From contig JARUPZ010000019.1 in NCBI GenBank assembly GCA_031213475.1, forward strand, positions 2,282,940-2,346,939: a stretch of 64,000 nucleotides of DNA, in the 5' to 3' direction. Below, one piece after another: positions 36,729 to 64,000 of this stretch. The DNA is from Nereocystis luetkeana. Taxonomy: Eukaryota; Sar; Phaeophyceae; Laminariales; Laminariaceae. Position 1 is the stretch's first letter, and each line of letters starts with the position of its first letter. The position numbers and the translations under genes are program-made. The notes below the pieces were generated by a model, which worked only from the letters and a program-made list of their open reading frames with translations, was not told where the DNA came from and did not search any database.

Positions 36729-37256
36729 GAGGAGTACTTTTTTTATTTTCTGAAACTTGAGGTGTTGCTTTGTGATTTACTGAAATTGGGGGTCTTGGTT
36801 TTTATTATTGCTGGGATTTGAAACTCTGTTGTTGTTTTTTAGTTGTTGTGAGTTTCAAGCCGCTGTTTTTCGATTTTCTGAAAGTACGAGGGTCTGAGTT
36901 CTTATTTTCTGAGATCTGCGTTTTATTTCCTATTTTTCTGAGATTTTGATAGTGTTTGACATTCAAATTTTCAAGTTTGAGGAGCGAGTTTCTATATTCA
37001 TGTGATTTGTGAATTTTTAAGCCTAAACTTAATTTACATGAGATTGAGCTTGAGAAATCTTTGTTGGGATTGTTGTTTCCCTTGGGAAGTATTTCTGTTT
37101 GATATACAACAGACAGTATGAAATGTATGTTTTGGGTGTTTCTTGAGTGTGATAGCCTGGATTCGGAAGTTTGGTGATCTTGGCTTGTCACCATTATGGT
37201 ATTTTATCGAGAGCGATGTTTTCTTATCCAATTCACCGAGTAGAGAACAGAGGGGC

Positions 37257-37529
37257 TGTTCGGAGTGCTCACGTACTACAGTAGGTGCAAGGATACGAGT
37301 GTAACACTATTTGGGAGTTCCACGCAGGAAATAGGCGTATTTCTGTGTGGAGCATTCAACAGGTTATGACATGTTGTGTCCGCCACTTCCTGCGCCCTTC
37401 CTCTTCTTGTGTGTGTGTGTTTACGTGCGGATAGTATATGCATACCCTGCGGGGCTTCTACGTCAGAAGTGTCCGTCTATAAACTGGCTTAAGCTCGGCC
37501 CCATCGTATCTGTGAGTGCTCTCCCGACA
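37257..37529 (+). repeat. 3' LTR of the Copia element
   Basis: Partner of 32750-33006; begins TGTTCGG right after a purine tract and ends CCCGACA. It contains a GT microsatellite near 37408. Confidence 0.8.
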
Positions 37530-40500
37530 TAACGCAATTTTTCAAGTATCTTATTGAGAGCGATGGTTACCGGGTGGGAGTGTTCAAGTCCTCGGGGGCG
37601 CGAGTGAGATAACATTACAATCATAGATAGGGTGTTGCTACCCCCGATAACCGCCGCCACAGATGTGCGTGCGCAGCCCCCCTCAACGAGGAAGCTTCAT
37701 TGAAGGCCCGACAACACGTCGGGGGCTCCGTTGCGCGAGCTGGTCGATGCGCAAGCCGTACCAAGAGAAATATTTTCGCGTCCGACATGTCTACTGTAGT
37801 TCGCGGTGATAATAAAGCTGTTAATTCACTGGTGTTACCCTTCCGCGCTTTTTCAAAAAGGACCGAACTGAACGGTGATGGTTTGTCCGTTGAAATCGTG
37901 ACTTGAGCGGGGGAGGACGATGCGATACAACAGGAATGCGCCTAGCTAGGCGACGCGGTGGCATTGCATTCATGCAGTAGAACACCGGTCCAGATACGAG
38001 GTGAACCGAAGTGTGACATGCAAAATAACAACAACAACAAAAAACGTGCAAAATCGTATGCACCAGCAATTGAGATAAAGCGACTCTGCGTACATGTACT
38101 GTCGAAAATACCCGGTCGGGGAATATTTTGTTTTTTCCGGCACCATGAGGACGCCACGCCACCCCTGGGCAGCACGCAATTGCCACTACTGTACTACTAC
38201 CACACGCTGCCACACGTACGTACGAATACGGCATCGGCCATGGTCGCACTTCAACGGGAGTTATATATAGGTTAAATTGACACAAGACACGAAGAACGTG
38301 GAAGTGTGGTGAGCTTAAGCTGTATTTATACCAATCCGCTGGGGGACAAAAAAAAAAAAACGTAGATCCACTCGCTGCAACTGAGTTGTTGTGGTGCAAG
38401 CAAAGCGCACTATTGGTTGGTCCTACGTCACGACTGACAACCGAAACAGCCGAGCTATAGTGTCCACAGCATGGCCGCCCCGGGAGTGCTGGCAACCTGC
38501 CTGATATTAAAAACGGAGAAGAAACGACCCCTGGGCTTCGCCAGGTTCATGAGATCTCCAACAAATTCAACGCTCAAGTGCAGGTTGGGTCACATTGAAA
38601 AACAAATGAAACAATGCGAAAATCACCGCACGCACACGTGAGTCTATCTCACTGCACCGGTAACGTCTCGTCTTTGACCATAACAATTTGCAGACAAGCC
38701 TTTGCCTTGACGAGTTTGATGAGCATAATGACGTTAAGGAAATACAACCAACATCCGTCACAAGTACCGTGGTATATCATACAGCCTACAGCAGTTTCAC
38801 AACAAACGCGAGGGAAAAACTCGGAACATGTCCGAAATGCAGTCTCATAACAAACGAGGGGAAAAAACGAAACTTGTCCGAAATCACCACATTAAAATAA
38901 GCCGTGAAGAGATGGCCGAGGGTAGGATAAGAGACGCAGGTGTATCTGGCAGCTGGAAAGCAGAGCTTCGCTTCTTCTGATTTAGATATTTATTTTTTTC
39001 ATAGATATCTATTGATAGCGAGAGCTAAGGAGGTGCTCTGGCAGAGAAGTGAGAGGTGAGGGGGATGCACTTGACACCCAGATATACTCGTCCCAACCCC
39101 CGCACAAACTCTCGTAAAATCCTCTTTTTTTATGTACTCCTGTAGAACGTTCCTATGCCTACCGTTCGTTCTTCTGGCAATCTAACAACTTCTTGTTTTA
39201 CGATCCTATCTCCGTCTAAGAACTTTTCTCTCGTCTAACGGGCTATCCGCCTTAAAAAACTTTCCTGGACGTTACTCTTGACCAACGAAATATCCGCCGG
39301 AATAATCCATTCTTGGCATAATTCTCGTAGTCCAGAGACTACAAAACTGCAGACTATGTTATACCAGGTATGTATCTACAGCCCACAAGTACTTCACTCA
39401 TATCACATTAGCCCACCCTGAACAGTCGTATATGCAGACCACAAAATGGTCAAAGGCTGACAACAAAGTTTATCCCAAACGACCAGGAAAAAGGTGGTCG
39501 AAGACGCGGCTATTCGAAACAAAAGAAATGAGGCTATAGGTTCCCCCACACCTCGTAATGAGACCCGAACGCCACGAAGGGGGGGTGCTCACTGAGAACA
39601 ACCACTAGAAGGGAGACCACAGGAGAGAAAGACAGAACTCAAAGCGGAGGCAAAATGAGAAAATAGCCAAAGCGAAAACAAAGAAAAATGAAAGAAAAAG
39701 GAGATACAAACCCTGCCAGTGTCAATATCGTCTACCTGGTAGTAGATAAAAAACTAAAGTTATGCGCTCTCTACGTAGATCTAGCCCTAGATATATGGTT
39801 CTAGCATCGATGATCTTGTGTCTCGATACCCGACAACAACTGCACCCACAAACTCGATCCGGTGATGATTACACTACAGCTACGAGGCACCTACCTGCAC
39901 ATCCAAAGGTACACGGGGGGGGAAATCGACACCTCCTCGCCTGCCCACACTACAAAAAAAAACGACGACGCCCCGCTACTTGAAAATTCCGAGAGTTTCA
40001 TAGCAATATACCGAAACCAACGTAATACACGTATTTTTGCTCGCAGTAGTACAGAAATCCCACCTCACGCATTCACGCACCACGCACTGTTCTTCTGCAG
40101 ATTGTTCTTCATGTTGGCTAGGGGGAGAGTGGTGTCCTCTTCTCTTTTCTTTCGCATACCCCCGGGCTACGTGCTCCTCGCACAAGTACCTCGAGAAGGG
40201 CGCTGCGTTTTATACACCAGCGATGTCCATGCCTGGGGTACATGACAAAAAAATCCCGACGTCCCACTACGTATGAACCCACTTCCGAGACCCCCAGACA
40301 GAGGGGGCAGGGGGGGGGGGGGTACACTAAAACCAAGCCAAGTACTCTGTAAAAACATGACAAGAGTTCGGTTTCGTAAGTTCGTCCAGAAATCCCACCG
40401 CGCTGGTTTGTTTTTTTTCTGTTTGACCCAAAATGGGAAGGAGTGTGTCGTACGGTAGGTCGTTTTTTGTTTTCTCCTTTTGTCGAGCACCCCTCTATGC

Positions 40501-41180
40501 TATAATATCTATCGGATGTATCGGTAGAGAGTAGAGCGATAACCGCTACCACCACTGCTACTACTGGTAGGTAGTTACACACGAGTGCTGCGAGATTTGC
40601 ACAGCAGTCCGTCGTGGCACACCCAGCGTGGCCGTGAACCTTCAAAGAATCTGCCTCTGACCTCAGCCCCCCCCCCCCCCCCCCCCCCCGCCCTGGCCCC
40701 CGCCTCTCTTGCCTTTTGGACTTGCACACACTCCCTCCTTTTCCCCTGTTCGGTCAAGCTGTACACGATGCTCGCAGTACGAAGTACTGGTAAATAAATC
40801 AAGCGCTTGCTTGCTCATCCCTGTAAGTATTGGTTTCCTAACCTACCGTATCACAGCATCGTGTGTAGCAGTACATCATTGCACGATTTTGCGGGTTTCT
40901 TCGCTACGAACGTTGCTTGCACTGCTATGTACCTGGTACCCTGGTATATGTTACGAGTAAGATACCGCCTGGTCAAGAAAAATACTAAAACGGAACTTCA
41001 AGTTGGCCAAAATACAAAAAAAAAATGCCCAACGGCCAACGAATCGAGCACAACATGCGTCCAAGTTCCGTACGAGTACTGGTGCAAGATATTGGTATTA
41101 AATAGGTACTGCTGTTCTGCTTGTGCTGCAGCCAGTACGCTTGGGTAACTTCTTTGTCGCAAACGAGCGCTCGAGCGCAC
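37530..41180. other. Intergenic, no gene recognised
   Basis: A-rich pieces, poly-C at 40671-40690, poly-G at 40311-40322 and three TACCWGGTA sites (39362, 39733, 40930). Several frames of 60-200 codons exist on both strands; none shows a domain. Confidence 0.4.
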
Positions 41181-41882
41181 TTAGTCCGAAAACCACCGGG
41201 CATTCAGGAGACAGGATGCCCCCACACAACCCTCCAGGAGGCGCGAGGCCTCGGGCCCGAGGGTACTGCACCACGAGAACGCGGAACTGGCCAAAACCTG
41301 CCCTACAATCCGCTTGAGAGCGACCCGACGACAAATCAGCGCGCTACTATTAATGGTCGCACTGCTGCTGCTGCAGCTGTTGCTACTGCCGCTGCTGCTG
41401 CTGCTGCTGCAACTGCTGCTGCAACTGCTGCTGCTGCTGCTGCTGCTGCTGGGTTTGGCCCCACTTACCCGCGAATGCGATCGTCCCGCTCCTCTGCCAT
41501 CCGATGCAGCGGGACGCGTTGCCACGTCGCGCAGGCTCAGGGCGCAGCTTTCCGCTCTCGACACCAAGCTGTTGTACGACGCGAAAGTCACATTTTGCTC
41601 CGGGTGGTGGTGGTGGTTGTAGTCGTCCGCCGCGTATCGGCACGACAGCAGAACGCCCTGGAGTTTGCCAGGAGCCAGCAAGGCGGCCAGCGACTCGGAC
41701 GGCATCGGCGGAAGGTCCCGCCCGATAGCGGCGTCGACCACGGTGCACCAGGTCCGGCTCACACGGCGGCACTCTGCCCCTCCCACCACCGACAGTGGCA
41801 GCTGCAGCAAGCGCGCTCCAGCTGGGTTTTTGTCGAGGCTGTCCACGTATTCTATGACAACGCTCAGAACGTTTTCAAACAT
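41181..41882 (-). CDS. F-box-like protein with long poly-Ser tract
   Basis: ORF of 233 residues from ATG 41882. The N-terminus (FENVLSVVIEYVDSL, then ECRRVSRTWCTVVDAAIG about 40 residues in) has the spacing of hydrophobics and the CR.W pattern of an F-box-like helical motif, which would bind Skp1; this is a weak family call. Residues about 140-180 are a Ser-rich run encoded by AGC repeats, the complement of the (GCT)n tract at 41357-41452. The tail ICRRVALKRIVGQVL is basic. Codon usage in the first 130 codons is GC-rich at third positions like the two sure genes. It may be one exon of a longer gene. The opposite-strand Ala/Leu ORFs here are mirror products of the same microsatellite. Confidence 0.45.
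   Translation of the reverse strand: MFENVLSVVIEYVDSLDKNPAGARLLQLPLSVVGGAECRRVSRTWCTVVDAAIGRDLPPMPSESLAALLAPGKLQGVLLSCRYAADDYNHHHHPEQNVTFASYNSLVSRAESCALSLRDVATRPAASDGRGAGRSHSRVSGAKPSSSSSSSSSCSSSCSSSSSSGSSNSCSSSSATINSSALICRRVALKRIVGQVLASSAFSWCSTLGPEASRLLEGCVGASCLLNARWFSD
41357..41452. repeat. (GCT)n tract in the F-box-like ORF
   Basis: GCT/GCA triplets with few changes; AGC on the minus strand gives the Ser run. Confidence 0.85.
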
Positions 41883-43823
41883 CACGTCCGGGTGTCAACG
41901 GGCCAGGGACCACCTCCAAGTAGCACGCGCGGGAAAGCTCTCGGGTTTGTCGTTCAGGCTGACCAACTTCGAAGATGAAAAGCCAAGAGAGTACCTGCGA
42001 ACTGCTGTGCAGCGGTGCGGCGGTGTAACATCTCGAGAAAAACGCAAACGAGGTGCTTGTACTCTCCACTACATCCGAAAATATAAAGACATTTTACATA
42101 TTCACATACATATAAAATGTTCCTTACATTATCGGTCATGATGGCAAGTAATTTGATAATTCGAAAACACATTTTCAAAAAAAATCACTCGCTTCCTATT
42201 GGCCAACAAGATCGAATCCGGAACGGAACGCTTTGGGCTCTTTGTTGCCCTGGGTTTGGCGTTTGGAGTACATTCCACCAGGTATATTCTACCAGGTACG
42301 ATCTTCTACCTGGTATCTTCCATCGTCTATTCCGTCGACGTAGCGCGCTTTCACGCTTTCACTTACAATCTCAGGCCCCGGTAAGAGAATCATCCTTTAC
42401 TCTGCCAAAAAGGCAGCCTTTCGGGAGAGCCTTTCCCGCAGCAAACGTTACTGTCACTACTACTGTATACGCTTCGTAAACACCTGGTACAGCGGTACTT
42501 CCACACTACTTCCGTTAGGTGTAGAGCAATACACACCTGGTACTATTAATACTACTGCTGTTGTGTGCAGAGCAACCACATACAGCTGCTCTGAGTACAG
42601 ATCTCTCACGAGGCAAGGGTGACAGACGAAAATCTATTCATGGGGTAAAGCTCTCTCTGCGAAGTCGCTCGAGAGACGAAATAACCGTATGCAGGGCTTG
42701 AGTCTCAGGGTGAAAAAAAACTTGCAAATGATCGCGGAGTCGTCGGAACAAAGCGATATACGGAGGCTCACGAGGGACGTTTCTGAGCCCGAAAGAAGTC
42801 CATCTCGGTGCGCGAGGATGACGTTAATCGAGGGCATGGTGAACGGAAACGAGAACATGTGGGGCTGGGGGCGATGAGGGTAGGTCCAGGCCTGTCACGC
42901 GTGCACACGAGACTACAATCAGTACATTAAAGTGTCTACAGTACACGCCCAGCAGGAGGAGCAGGGGGGGAGTGTGCACTGCAGCAACAAAGTGCTGTAG
43001 AAGAGTAGTGGAGTGTTCTCATCGGCTCCAAAAACAAGATCCCAAACTACTGTCTGTAGGGCACCAAGTATAATATACTCGGGCCACGTCTCACACATAC
43101 ATGCGAGCGCTTTCGTCGAGGTCTTCCGACTGCTTCGTTACACATCCCTGATGACCAACGATTATCTCAGCCCTGGACGTTGCAAGTTCACTTCTCTTCG
43201 GTCTCTGGCTTTTTGCTCACTAGCCCCGATTTCCTCCCGTCACGGTTCATAGTTGACAAGAGGCAAAAAAAACTTTATCAGGGTACGAGTATCACTTTCA
43301 AAAATGTCTTTGAATATCGCCGCCTCGCATTGAATACCGCGATTATCGAAAGAGCAGTGTGAGTGCTGTGGTGGGGTGATGTTCTGTACATTCACCGTGT
43401 GATTATCCACCGCTAATCAAGTCGTTGTGATTAAACATGTTGAGCTGTACTACTGCTATACGACCCTACTGCCGTGAAAGACAAAAGCAATCCCACCTCT
43501 CACTGCTGTTCGTCGGTGATCCACACGTGGCGGGACAAAAAAAAATAAAAAAAATAGTACGTATCGTAGCAGTAGTGTTTTACCAGGTACCCTGGTGTAT
43601 ATTAATACTACCATGTAGAGGGCAACGCCACACTCCTGAGTAGGCATGCACATGGATATCTCGTCAGAAGAAAAAACATGAATCGAAACTTGCAACGTCT
43701 ATACCCCGCTTGAACCCATGAAAGACACCCGATCAGCTACTTGACGCCTGTCGGGCGCGCTCTCCGGACGCGTAAGGTACCAGGAGGACCGACCAACGCA
43801 GAAAAAAAACGCCTTATCCGTCA
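41883..43823. other. Intergenic, no gene recognised
   Basis: Contains TACCWGGTA at 42290, 42307 and 43581, and CCTGGTACTATTAATACTAC at 42533-42552. Should hold the 3' UTR of the GH81 gene at its right end. Confidence 0.4.
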
Positions 43824-59364
<15,541 letters not shown>

Positions 59365-60824
59365 ATGGGAGGGAGGGACGGTAACTGAAAGCAGCCACAT
59401 TCGCGAGGAGTACAGCAGTATCGCCAACGCGTCCAAAAAATGGTGAAATATTGAATGTTAGGCATTGCAGCAGAACGGTTCGTCGGTGTATCGAGGGCAG
59501 GACGGTCGCTGAGCTACTTCGCACCGCCCCCCAGGTCTGCCACCACAGGCTGTTGTGTCCTCGCCAATTCGTTGTGTGAATCGGACGGGTTTGGGCTGCA
59601 TTTTATTTATTGTATTACGTGGGTCGGTCGAGGCAAAGTGCTGAAATTGCTGTCCTACGTTTGCTATTCAATAGTTGCTGATGCTGGCTGCAGTGGCGCA
59701 ACTGCGGTGTTCCCGGGAACCCTGTGCATAAATCGATGCGTACCGTATGTTTCCGAGGGGCCGTAGGCTGATCCTCACATAGATTTATAAATTTAAAAAA
59801 ACGACAGCTGTGAGATCGAGGGTTTCGTCGAAACTCGTCTTTTGCAAGCTGTTCGTGATACTTCGATCGCGCGTACTACGGGTTTTATACGGCCTCATGC
59901 AGGATATACATTCTGTAAGAAGACAAAATATGAAGCTGCAGGATTCAAGGGGTGTGCGTCTACATTTGGAAAATATTTAAAATAATGTTTGGAGGTTGCA
60001 CGCAGCTTGCCACGATTGAGTTTCTTTCCGGTGTGTATTTGATACCGGCACGTGATGGAGTAGCACATGCTTATTTGCCGAGCGAGATGTCGAAGCCTCT
60101 TACTACGAGGTGTGGGGTAGATCTATCACCTCCTTTCTTTGTTGAATAGCCGCATCTTCGATCTCTCTTCCTGATCTGGGATGACATGGTCGTCATCCTT
60201 TATCGTCTAGTGATCTGCATCTACGACTATTCAGGGTGGGCTAATGTGGAGAAGTAACACATCCACCGTGTAGGAACGCACACACCCGTATGCGATCTTA
60301 TAGCGCTTTCGGAATATACCCGTATGCGAATCTTACATGTTTGCACGCGTTAGCGCTTTGGGAATATTCAGTGGAGCCCGTCTAGAAACCCCCTATAGTG
60401 AGCAAAACATTTTGGTCTACTACTGCTGTAGTTTGGGAATGTTTATGGGAACGTCCCGGTAGGCTCGTACCTGTCAGCAGTTTAGTTTTGGTCAACGTCT
60501 CGGCTGGGTTGTACTGCCGGCAGGCCTACCCTCGCTCACTCGAGCTCTCTCTCTCCTTCTCAACTGACTTGAGGAGCAGCAATAAGAAGATCGTGATCTA
60601 CAAGCAGCGTGCCCTACCCAGCATCGGCATCCCTGTGTCTCGTACCAGCTTTTATCTTCAAGTACGTTTTTAATTTCCATTGGTGATGTAAAAGACACTA
60701 TATTGTTGTTTTACCTCGGGTATGGTTTCTGTCGAGTGTATGAATTTTGTAATACTCAAAGGCATACCTGAAAGGTGTTCATGTTGACATAATTCAGATA
60801 TTTCCCTGAAAACTCATACGTGTA
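59365..60824. other. Upstream region of the GH81 gene
   Basis: Presumed promoter side of the minus-strand GH81 gene. No core promoter element could be supported. Holds the weak ORF 60398-60673. Confidence 0.35.
60398..60673 (+). CDS. Unassigned ORF, 91 residues
   Basis: Open frame with a gene-like second half (SSNKKIVIYKQRALPS). No family is recognised and no splice context was settled. It lies 1 kb beyond the start of the GH81 gene, on the other strand. Confidence 0.12.
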   Translation: MSKTFWSTTAVVWECLWERPGRLVPVSSLVLVNVSAGLYCRQAYPRSLELSLSFSTDLRSSNKKIVIYKQRALPSIGIPVSRTSFYLQVRF

Positions 60825-61630
60825 AGACCTATGCCAATCGAAACGCAAAGTTCAAAAGTTTTTTTCAAACACATTGCGCTCAAAGAACAGCCGAAAAATT
60901 CCTCGTGCCGCCGCTGTGGGAAAGAAGAGAAACAATGTTTGATTTTTGATTTTTCTCCCCCCAACGGTTGCAGGCGGCGCAATTTGTTTTTCTGCTTGCA
61001 AATTGTCAACACGCTGATAGAAATCAGCTCGTGCGACGATCGACGCTCGATCTCAACATAGACGCAGCCCACGGCCAACCCGTTCGGTGTCCGGCAAGGC
61101 CAACGAATATAGATGGCAGCCTCGAAGATATCGGGCTGGTCCATGGTCTAGGGGGCGAGAGCTTGCCGGCGGCGTCCGACGGTATCCTCCCAAACATTCG
61201 ATACGGATGGAGAAGTTTTGTCTTCTGTTTTGTGGACACCAGCGGCCAATTGTTTTTTTATCATACGCCTCGTCAGCTCCCGCCACATGGCACCGGCCAT
61301 GGTGTGAAAACGGTGACCCTAGGGTGGGTCGGAGCCCCTAACGAGCGCACTCCGTTCATAATTCATGACGCAGTCGGTGGTTTTGTCGATCGATGTCTGT
61401 CAAGGACTCGGAATCTCGCCGCTTCGAACCAAAGATCGGCCTGAGTTTTTCTCAAGCCGATGTTGGCTCAACATCGGCCCCAGATTTGCTTTTTTCGGGC
61501 TTTTCCAAAAGTTTGGAACTTTTTTTTTTTCTAAACGTGCCCATAGGAAGCGTGTTCTAAAAAATTCTGGAGGGTATCTTTGAAATTCAAACTTTTTATT
61601 GATACTTCGCTTTCCCATTGGCATAGGTCT
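60825..61630. mobile_element. Family C TIR element, best-kept copy
   Basis: An 806-bp element; AGACCTATGCCAAT opens it and the exact complement ATTGGCATAGGTCT closes it. Beyond 14 bp the ends stay similar for about 20 more. No transposase frame; the frames inside are short and differ between copies. Non-autonomous DNA element of unknown superfamily. Confidence 0.75.
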
Positions 61631-61754
61631 AACATGCAAAAGTACCTCATCAACAGATATTAGTTTACCTTCACTCGTACCATTAGACGATATGTAGTCA
61701 TAATACTTCCAACGTACTAGGTATATACGTTCCAGGTATCAACGTACGTATACG

Positions 61755-61889
<135 letters not shown>

Positions 61890-62300
61890 TTACTGTCAGG
61901 TCCCCTGTACCAACATTCCACACATACATGTGGAAACCCCTTGGTTCGACGTCACCGGAGCCCAAGGCGTCCGTCCCCTCAAAAGGGACTCGCGTCCCCC
62001 GACAGGGCTAAAACACCCCGACGGGCTTTTGTCCTTGTCTCTTTATCCGCTTAGGGCGTAGTGTCCCCTACTATACCGCGGACCACCATGTCGACGCACT
62101 GAGACGGCGGGCGGGTGTGCTCGTTCACACCCCCCTCGTCACTCTTTTTGTCTGTCTCGTCCTGTTGTCCGAGCTACACAGCTTGCCCATCATTTTGCTG
62201 TTTACACGAGTTGCCCTCGGCGCGTAACGCCGAAGGCCGTGGTGCTCGTAACACCCGCGCAGCATATAGAAGCTTAGCCCCTACTAAGATTGGCGTCGAC

Positions 62301-62501
<201 letters not shown>

Positions 62502-64000
62502 GACTCGACCGCGGTGGTACTATTATTATCAGTACTCAACGGTACTACAGCAGTGTGTATGATTTGTGTGTATGATTTCTCCAGGACGCCGTACGTACAG
62601 AAAAAAAAGCAGTATGCGTGGTCGGTGAGTGCCTGCTGCAGCGTTGTATGATACCTGGTACATACTCTTGCGATCTTGATTGTCATTTTCCGACGACCTC
62701 GCGCCTGTGTTTCATTTCCCCACAACAAGTTATAAAGAGGCTCGGCTCCTGCGATGCTTTCGCAGCCGGTCGGTCGGTGGTGTCTTATACCTGGTACGTG
62801 TTTTTACGCGCGGAGCAACTTCAAGAAAGACCATACCAGTAGTACTATTATTATGACAAGACAGAAGAAGATCACTGGGGATGCTGCCATGGATCTCCAG
62901 TGGTGGTGTGGATCCTATTGTGAGTGATAGAGGTGTGTTGCCCCTGCACGGGGGGTGTGCTCAGTCCGCGCTACGACTCCTACTCGTTCTAAGCGAAGCG
63001 TTCCTCCGAAGCAGCATGATAAGTACACCAGGCATGCCAGGTACCGGTATGATGGAGCAGGCCTGCAGCGTCGACCTGGCTTTGGAGGCGATTGCAGCAG
63101 TCATTGCAGTTAGTTGTTGCACTCAGTCAGTCCTGCAGCGCGTCCGTCGGTGGCCGGTAGGCAAGACGCCCACACAATAACGCGAGCGTACGAGTAGTCT
63201 AATCTTATAGCAGTATTTGTCAAGTCTGCATACGCAGGCGAGACGAAACCAGCCAACCATAGTATCAGCAAGCGCGTGATTTAGATGATCGTACTCGTAC
63301 GGCGCGAGAGCAACATGAATCAAATGCGATGTTGATTTTTGAAATAATCATACCAGGTACCTGGTAAGCCTTCTTCCTTGTCATCACGCTCATATATGCT
63401 CACCGGGAAACGACAGGATTTCCTGATCCTCGTTGATCCGTTGACTTAGCACGTGCGAAGCAGCGCCGGGACTAGCCGTTGCGCTGCTGGCCTTAAACAT
63501 GTTCTACGGGTCCCAACAGGAACGATACTTGGCTTGAGAGACCACTCCACTCTGAAGATTGAGCGCGACTCAACTATACCACACTGCTGTGTCCGCAGGT
63601 CAGGTGTGCAGTCTGCAGGTGTTTCGAAGGAGTTCCATTTTTCCACGAGGATTCTGGTTCGGGATATATTTTAGAGAGATTAGGCTCTCGCGCCTCATGT
63701 GTCGTGCACGTGTCGGTGTGTCAACACCTGACGAAGCCAAGAGAGAGAAAGAGAGAGAGGTGAACGGACTGAGTATGTAGTCGACATGACTGCGTTAAAC
63801 TTGATTTTTCGTCTCGCGGCGCTTGCTAGGCTGCAGTTGCTGGGTCTCCCGGTGCGCGCTTCGATGACTCGTACATGTATCCAGCACCCAAAGTTAAGTG
63901 CCGTACTCCTCTTTGCTGCGGCACGTCAATTCGTGAACATGTCACTCGCCTCATGATCTCTTGGTACTCGTACGTCGCCGCTTTGGCAATATTTACGTCC
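62502..64000. other. No gene seen
   Basis: Four TACCWGGTA sites (62652, 62788, 63351, 63358) and short frames only. Confidence 0.4.

Larger units (their letters stand above)
32750..37529 (+). mobile_element. Decayed Ty1/Copia LTR retrotransposon with nested insertion
   Basis: Two related LTRs start TGTTCGGAGTGCTCACGT and end CCCGACA (32750-33006, 37257-37529). A purine-rich tract (GAGAACAGAGGGG) lies just before the 3' LTR. Inside: a possible gag relic (33030-33564), an acidic Pro-rich linker made of three units of about 195 bp, then reverse transcriptase and RNase H in several frames. No integrase is seen. A family C element sits at 35927-36728. Flanking 5-mers do not match, so no target duplication was found. 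The LTRs differ by many substitutions and indels, so the insertion is old. Confidence 0.85.

Noticed and set aside
41121-41978. 285-residue plus-strand frame with Ala runs
   Set aside because: Mirror of the (GCT)n tract; the minus-strand frame has the more gene-like composition and a start Met.

Overview
The window is nuclear DNA of a eukaryote, very probably a stramenopile and most like a brown alga (inference). It has long GT-AG introns, few genes, many TIR and LTR elements, long CAA and AAT microsatellites, a TTAGGG-type internal repeat, and a GH81 beta-1,3-glucanase ending in Cys-rich CC..CC repeats of a kind I associate with stramenopile secreted proteins. No rRNA, CRISPR or bacterial-style operon is visible.

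Two genes can be followed exon by exon, because the reading phase closes at each junction. A plus-strand PLP-dependent aromatic-L-amino-acid decarboxylase runs from about 23668 to 32004 (11 exons, 551 residues; the exon with the start codon was not found). A minus-strand GH81 endo-1,3-beta-glucanase runs from 59364 to 43824 (18 exons, 977 residues), with a predicted N-terminal membrane anchor and a C-terminal series of Cys-rich repeats. Weaker calls are a minus-strand F-box-like poly-Ser protein (41181-41882), a pair of duplicated GQQP exons on the plus strand near 5.2-5.7 kb, and some unassigned ORFs. The two main genes do not form a pathway with each other: one makes amines from aromatic amino acids, the other cuts beta-1,3-glucan (laminarin or callose-like).

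Layout. 0-3 kb: GC-rich tandem repeats (156, about 332 and 222 bp units). 3-23 kb: mostly dispersed repeats, including PIF/Harbinger-like MITEs with exact TWA target duplications, a transposase remnant, a TIR element carrying telomere-like repeats, and hairpin elements. 23.5-32 kb: the decarboxylase gene. 32.75-37.53 kb: a decayed Copia LTR retrotransposon with a second element nested inside it. 37.5-43.8 kb: repeat-poor sequence with the F-box-like ORF. 43.8-59.4 kb: the glucanase gene, whose introns hold several copies of a retroposon-like repeat. 59.4-64 kb: intergenic sequence with another TIR element and two long AAT microsatellites.

The most unexpected signal is the 9-mer TACCWGGTA, seen 25 times by eye where chance predicts about 0.5, and never in a recognised exon. 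No clear new multi-gene system was found.
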